Positions 7,710 to 11,839 of a DNA stretch of 11,839 nucleotides are shown piece after piece. The DNA comes from Irineochytrium annulatum (taxonomy: Eukaryota; Chytridiomycota; Chytridiomycetes; Chytridiales; Chytridiaceae): positions 1-11,839 of the forward strand of contig JADGJL010000935.1 in the NCBI GenBank assembly GCA_027600665.1. Direction: 5' to 3'. Position 1 is the stretch's first letter; every line of letters begins with the position of its first letter. The translations under genes were made by a program, and so were the position numbers. The notes under the pieces were generated by a model. It saw nothing but the letters and a program-made list of their open reading frames with translations. It did no database searches and was not told where the DNA came from.

Positions 7710-9321
7710 ATGTCCGACGAATGCTCCATCAATGTCCACGATCATCAGGTTTCTGTTGGTGGCCACGCTCCACCTGCTCCCCCGGCAGATGTTGCGGCTG
7801 TTGTCCTCGCTCCAACTCCATCGCTAAAACTCGCGCCCATTCTTAACTCGACGCAAGACGCGTTCTCTTCGACATTCAGCTACCATTCGATAGACAGCAC
7901 CCCATCGCAATCCATATTGCTGACTGAGAAGGTTGCGGTGGGTAAGTGCCTTTGTTTTAGGAGCATCTGAACTCAGTGAACTGAACACAAATGCAGGAGT
8001 TGATGAGGCAGGACGCGGGCCAGTTTTAGGTGGACGCTGACTGCTAGACGTACCGCTGAGACTATTAATGCAGGTCCAATGGTGTACGGCGTTGCCTACG
8101 CGCCGTTGAGCAAACTAGCCGAGGTCAAAGCAACCGGAGTTGATGGTATAGTGGGTTGCACATTACCTGACGCTAACTTGTGAAGACTCGAAGAAACTTA
8201 CTGAGTCTGACCGTGACAATCTGTTCTCGAACCTGGCATACGGGGCCGCCGATTGGATCGGATGGGGCGTGACTCCTATCAGTCCTAGAGACATTTCCAA
8301 TGGAATGCTTCGGAGGTGACTTCCTCCTAAGAAGGAGACAACGCTAAATCGTTTAAGGTCAAAATACAATCTCAACCAACAAGCGTATGACACTACAGTG
8401 AACTTGGTACGTCACTTGATTAAAAAGGGGGTTCAAGTCGCCGAGGTCTGGGAAACTTCTTGCTTGCGCCAAAATTAATCAAAAAGCTCAGGTCTATGTC
8501 GACACGGTTGGCAAGGAGAAGACGTATGAGGCGTACTTATCGGACAAGTTTCCTGGTGTACAAGTAACGGTTCGGAAGAAAGCCGATTCCTTGTATCCGA
8601 TCGTCAGCGCTGCTAGTATTTTCGCTAAGGTCACCCGAGACTTTATGATGGCGCATTGGAGATTCTCGGAGGCCGCGTCCACAGCGGAGGCGATCTCAAG
8701 GGAGTTGGGCTCAGGTTACCCCGGAGGTTTTGCAGCCATCGCTCTCGGTAACAATTAACCGGTTTAGACCCGAAGACGTTAAGGTGGCTCCGCGAAAATA
8801 TGGATCCGATATTCGGATATCCTAACATTATGCGGTTTAGCTGGGCAACATGCGTCAACCGACTTCTTAAGCATGCGACAACGGTTAACTGGTATATATA
8901 CAAGCTTATTGCACAGCTCATCTTTGCTTTCAGGCCGACAGAAGACGACAATACTGTTATTACATCGTTCTTTACCAGCACAGCGAAACCTGCCTCAAAA
9001 GCTAAGCCGGCACAGGCGACTGCCGTGGATAGTGATGAGGATGCGCTCAGCAATGCGTCAGATGATGCAAACGATGACGAAGACGAGGTTGCTGAGCCGA
9101 TGGAGGTAGCAGCCCCAGCGAAGCCGGGTCGACGAGCACAGCCAACGAGAAGGGGAGCGAAGAAGCGAAAGGTCGATGACGCCGGACTTTCTGATGACAA
9201 CGCGACGAAGTGTCGGAAGCGTCTGGAGTCATCAATACTACGGGAGAAAACATTTGCGGTCGACATGTCGAGGGACGGTTTATTCAAGGCGCTCGGACTT
9301 CGACATATAAAATCATTGTAA
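7710..9321 (+). CDS. RNASEH2A: Ribonuclease H2 catalytic subunit A (RNase HII type), 8 exons, 433 aa
   Basis: This nuclear enzyme cleaves RNA in RNA-DNA hybrids and 5' of single ribonucleotides in DNA, acting with subunits B and C. Exons: 7710-7941, 7997-8029, 8074-8145, 8186-8315, 8358-8445, 8492-8726, 8768-8891 and 8934-9321 (stop TAA). All catalytic residues are present: D80 and E81 in VDEAGRGPVLGPMVYG, D189 in VYVDTVG, D217 in VRKKADSLYP, and Y261 in GSGYPGDPKT. Spacing from D189 to D217 is 28 residues, as in the human protein. FGYPNIMRFSW closes the conserved domain. Compared with about 300 aa in human, there is an N-terminal extension of roughly 45 residues beyond the human leader. There is also a C-terminal tail with NTVITSFF (311-318, PCNA-box-like but with N for Q), an acidic stretch (about 337-362) and RRGAKKRKV (377-385, a likely nuclear localisation signal). 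The intron 7 join (TG to G) gives NWPTEDD; the unspliced frame also stays open. Confidence 0.96.
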
Positions 9322-9360
9322 GACAAAGGATTAGTGTTTAGGAGGTCAACCCGTTGACAA
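9322..9360. other. 39-bp convergent gap between RNASEH2A and ohr stop codons
   Basis: The two genes face each other tail to tail, with only 39 bases between the TAA of RNASEH2A and the TGA of ohr. Each transcript's 3' UTR must therefore run into the coding region of the other. No shared or separate polyadenylation signal is obvious in so short a space. Confidence 0.8.
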
Positions 9361-10233
9361 TCAGGACTCGGCCAAACGTACATTGACCTGTCCGAATTAT
9401 TTAGTAAATAAGCAATTCAATTGTGGTTACCTCGATGTTGTTGCGAGTAGCCCTTGAGTAGGGGCATGCATCATGAGCTTTTTTCAACAGCTCTAGACCG
9501 TCGTCAGTCGAGATGCCTGGTAGCTTCACCTAATGTAAACAATTAGCACTTCCGTTTGAATAACGTTTGTTACCACTTCTTACCTCCAAGTCGACGGACA
9601 GGGCGAAACCGGGGGTGCCATCCTTTGGCTTCCCGATCCCCACGGACGACTTAACAGTGGCGTCCTTAGGAATCTTTTGTCCGACGCCAGGAGCGACGGC
9701 ACCGAGTGCTCCCATGAAGCAAGCAGCGTAGCCTATAAGATCACGATCGCATCAGACGCGCTACCTTTCAAAAGCGGGAACTATACCTGACGCAAACAAA
9801 ATCTATAATCTGTAAGCACAAGATGAAAGAAATCTTCCAAGAAATCAGCAAACCTCCGGGTTTTGTGACTGCGCATCGTTTCCAGGACCGCCAAGAGCCT
9901 ATTCCACGCTTTAATCGCGCTGTAGACGATGCCAAACGCGGTTTACCTTCGGCATGGCCAACTTGCACGTAAAGCCCTCAGATCCCTTGACCGTACCAGC
10001 ACGGCCACCGGTACTAACAGCGGAGGCAGTGTACATGGGATCGATCTGAGGAGATGTTGGCATTACGAGCACGTAGTGGAAACGTATTCTGGGCGGTGGC
10101 CCTGAAGCTTCGAGCCAAACGGACGTCGCGCGATCTCGGCCGATGACTCGGAGAATGGAATGCAGCTCACCTTCGTCACATATCCGCGACGCGACGCGAC
10201 GGCCAAGGTGCGTGACAGGCGCTGAGGGATCAT
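9361..10233 (-). CDS. ohr: Organic hydroperoxide resistance protein (Ohr/OsmC superfamily), mitochondrial presequence, 7 exons, 165 aa
   Basis: Ohr is a Cys-based thiol peroxidase that reduces fatty-acid and other organic hydroperoxides, with lipoyl thiols as its known reductant. Exons in transcript order: 10233-10171, 10045-9947, 9898-9854, 9802-9787 (16 nt), 9732-9584, 9529-9431 and 9387-9361. The catalytic set is complete: R36 in STGGRAG, E69 in QSQNPE, peroxidatic C79 in GYAACFMG, and resolving C146 in DACPYS. Other landmarks are MYTASA (25-30), ALGGPG (55-60), SVGIGKPKDG and the final NNIEVNVRLAES. Exon 1 encodes 21 residues beginning MIPQRLSRTLAVASRRGY, which are Arg/Ser/Ala-rich without acidic residues and typical of a mitochondrial presequence. 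It ends at an AAG/GTGAGC donor, and CTCCTCAG precedes exon 2. A simpler model starting at 10063 or 10036 would lack the presequence. Every short intron was placed by restoring the family alignment. Bacterial Ohr genes lack introns, so six introns argue for long residence or vertical inheritance in this lineage. Confidence 0.93.
10186..10200 (-). repeat. Three tandem copies of GCGAC inside the ohr presequence exon
   Basis: GCGAC is repeated exactly three times on the + strand. It lies within ohr exon 1 and encodes part of the Val-Ala-Ser-Arg-Arg run of the predicted presequence. A 5-bp unit could change the reading frame if copy number varied, which would uncouple the presequence from the enzyme. 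Confidence 0.6.
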
Positions 10234-10357
10234 ATCAAGTGGCGAAATTTGAGGGCGAGAAAATACGTCTCGAGCACGCTTGCTTGATCAGGTACGAGCG
10301 GCTGCTAAGGGCCTGGCCATAACTGATACTGCTGGACAGAGCGGCGCATTGAGTTTG
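10234..10357. promoter_or_regulatory. Probable bidirectional promoter (124 bp)
   Basis: This gap lies between the start codons of ohr (leftward) and the unrecognised Ser/Pro-rich gene (rightward). If both starts are right, both promoters and leaders share these 124 bases. No TATA box or known operator is clear. The + frame of the right-hand gene is already open from 10253, so part of this stretch could be coding if a non-ATG start or an upstream exon were used. Confidence 0.4.
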
Positions 10358-11839
10358 ATGTCGCTCGATAACGTGGCCGGAAGCCTCGGAGATGTCGAAC
10401 AGAGGCCCACCTTTGCCACCCCGCCTTCAGGCACGCCATCCCCTCCCTCAACACCGCTCGGAACATCCCCAAGTAACGGGACGGGCTTGTCGCTGAATCG
10501 TACACGGCTTGGGCGTCTTTCGGAGCTGCAGGACAAGCGGCATAACGCTGCGAGCGTTGCTGTCGATGAGGAAGCTGATGCGGCAGTGGACGCGGACGAT
10601 CTGCTGATAGGCCGATCTGGCAAGAAAGGGTCGAAACTGAAGCAATCGTCGCGGAAAGGCGGGCCCGCGGGGACAGGAAGCTTGCCGCGTCAGATTATAT
10701 CGCCGTTTTCGACCATTGCGGGCGACACGTCAAAGGAAGAACATGTGGAGGCGGAACCGGTCGAGCAGTCACCCTTGTATCAAACTGCAGCTACGGAGAG
10801 GCCGCCGCCCGTTGCCGACCCCGTGCATTCGGCTCCGTCAGAAGAAACAGAACGATTGAAGGCACCTGTTACGCTGGCGAATTTACGGCGCGAAAATGGG
10901 GCCTCTTGGTTCAAAATGTACGAAGACCTGAAGAAACAGGAGAGGAGTGCGAGGGATGCGGCAACCGCCGCTGACTCGGCGGCGGTAGCGGCCATTGAGG
11001 CTGCTAGGCGAGCATCCGAAGCTGCTCTGGCCGCGCAACGTGGGTTCTCTCCGCCGCCCCTTCCGAAGGGCGATGATGTCGAGCCTCCGTCGAAGCGCGC
11101 AAACAGTCCTGGGTTTGATGACTCGCCACCGAAGCCTGGACATATTGGAGCCATTGGACCTTATCGACGAGTCTACGAGTATGGAGCGAGATCGTCGACG
11201 TCGTCGCAGGGGGACAAAGAACCGATCAGATCAAAGAGCGGACCGACTCCGCCAGGAGGAGAGAACGTCACGAATTCCGTTCCAATTCATTCGGGAAGCC
11301 GGTCGATTCAAGTCACCTACGCGCCCGCTAACGGGCTGAAGTCGGCATTGAAGGTCGGCTCGTCGGACTACGCGATGAACGGGCAGCGGGAACGCAAGAT
11401 ATCCGGGTTTGAGGTCGAGCAGGGAGGGTCACACGACATCAAGAATCTGCAGCTGGGATCCTTAGGCGCCAGATCGCAACCGGAAACCCTCCCACCCCTC
11501 AACATAAAGCCTGCCCCGGGAACCAGCCAGGCGGCCGCCGAAAGCCCTTTGTACTATGTTCCTTCGAAGACCATATCGATCAAAACACAACATGATGCGC
11601 CGAAGCCCATTGATGTCAAGCAGCAGCCCAGCGCTGAAACGCCCACTTCATCTCCCCAGCTGATCCTCTCGCGCCCGATCGCTTCGACAGCTTCATATCG
11701 ACGGCCGCGGTCCGGTGAATCGGCAACCTCATCGAGATCAGACTCCCTCTCAACGTATTCATACAACCGTCCGTTATCAACAAGTTATAACGCGCGGTCG
11801 TTAATAGGCCGGGCGGCATCGATATTCAGCGGGTCTCTT
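10358..11839 (+). CDS. Unrecognised Ser/Pro-rich, largely disordered protein, N-terminal part (runs off the right edge)
   Basis: An uninterrupted frame of 494 codons runs from ATG at 10358 to the last base of the window with no stop. It is the longest open frame here, and its frame is open back to a TGA at 10250-10252; this ATG is the first one in that frame. I do not recognise the family. Visible features are a Ser/Thr/Pro-rich start (GTPSPPSTPLGTSPSNGTG, about 29-47), basic patches (SGKKGSKLKQSSRKGG, about 88-103), and one probable helical element. That element runs from LRRENGASWFKMYEDLKKQE into an alanine-rich stretch (about 176-230) that could form a coiled coil. Then come proline-rich segments, GHIGAIGPYRRVYEYG (about 264-279), GLKSALKVG (about 326-334), and a C-terminal part rich in Ser, Arg and Tyr with repeated SY(R/N)RP. 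No signal peptide or membrane segment is seen. Codon choice matches the neighbours. A cytoskeletal or signalling scaffold is conceivable but unsupported. Confidence 0.7.
   Translation, partial: MSLDNVAGSLGDVEQRPTFATPPSGTPSPPSTPLGTSPSNGTGLSLNRTRLGRLSELQDKRHNAASVAVDEEADAAVDADDLLIGRSGKKGSKLKQSSRKGGPAGTGSLPRQIISPFSTIAGDTSKEEHVEAEPVEQSPLYQTAATERPPPVADPVHSAPSEETERLKAPVTLANLRRENGASWFKMYEDLKKQERSARDAATAADSAAVAAIEAARRASEAALAAQRGFSPPPLPKGDDVEPPSKRANSPGFDDSPPKPGHIGAIGPYRRVYEYGARSSTSSQGDKEPIRSKSGPTPPGGENVTNSVPIHSGSRSIQVTYAPANGLKSALKVGSSDYAMNGQRERKISGFEVEQGGSHDIKNLQLGSLGARSQPETLPPLNIKPAPGTSQAAAESPLYYVPSKTISIKTQHDAPKPIDVKQQPSAETPTSSPQLILSRPIASTASYRRPRSGESATSSRSDSLSTYSYNRPLSTSYNARSLIGRAASIFSGSL

Noticed and set aside
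8643..9383. Long - strand open frame of 246 codons over the 3' half of RNASEH2A
   Set aside because: It is antisense to conserved RNase H2A exons and ends of their introns, has Ser-rich low-complexity content created by the acidic tail on the other strand, and resembles no family.
9401..9430. Reading ohr straight through to a TAA at 9401-9403
   Set aside because: It would give an atypical end (VTTIELLIY). Removing the 43-bp intron 9388-9430 restores the family C-terminus NIEVNVRLAES.
10036..10063. Start of ohr at 10063 (MPTSPQIDP...) or 10036 (MYTASA...)
   Set aside because: Both are in frame, but the 10233 start gives a convincing presequence exon with proper donor and acceptor. The MPTSPQ codons then become the end of intron 1. 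They remain possible alternative starts for a cytosolic form.
10288..11154. Several - strand open frames of 65-124 codons
   Set aside because: Shadows of the long + strand frame that starts at 10358; Ala/Ser/Arg-rich with no family resemblance.
1..11839. tRNA, rRNA, CRISPR, transposase or retroelement sequences
   Set aside because: No cloverleaf with a GGTTCRA B box outside coding sequence, no regular spaced repeats, and no transposase, reverse transcriptase or integrase motifs were found.

Overview
This is nuclear DNA of an intron-rich, flagellated eukaryote, most likely a zoosporic (chytrid-like) fungus. The evidence is a radial-spoke gene of motile 9+2 axonemes, 25 inferred GT-AG introns of which 22 are only 40-59 bp long (several with a CTAAC-like branch point), very compact gene spacing, a CSC1-type channel, and a mitochondrially targeted Ohr peroxidase of a kind reported from some fungi. 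All three standard stop codons are used. Placement among the zoosporic fungi, or in another compact flagellate, cannot be fixed from this window. There is no sign of prokaryotic organisation, mobile elements or RNA genes.

Layout. Positions 1-2086 hold no gene I can name: weak coding-like fragments at the left edge, a GC/CpG-rich stretch with a CCGGAC-type repeat and a 16-bp palindrome, a strong hairpin at 994-1056, and an AT-rich stretch leading into the first recognised gene. Then three genes follow head to tail on the + strand: RSPH3 (2087-3535, 5 exons, 359 aa), a CSC1/OSCA/TMEM63 channel (3725-7586, 9 exons, 1141 aa) and ribonuclease H2 catalytic subunit A (7710-9321, 8 exons, 433 aa). 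Only 189 and 123 bp separate them. On the - strand, an organic hydroperoxide resistance protein (Ohr; 10233 down to 9361, 7 exons, 165 aa) converges on RNase H2A with 39 bp between the stop codons. Its first exon is a good mitochondrial presequence. Divergent from it, and separated by 124 bp, a long + strand frame (10358 to beyond 11839, at least 494 codons) encodes a Ser/Pro-rich, largely disordered protein that I do not recognise.

The genes do not form one pathway. They cover a flagellar spoke scaffold, an osmosensory calcium channel, ribonucleotide removal from DNA, mitochondrial detoxification of lipid hydroperoxides, and an unknown protein. All exon models are read by eye from splice signals and family conservation; transcript data would settle the details.
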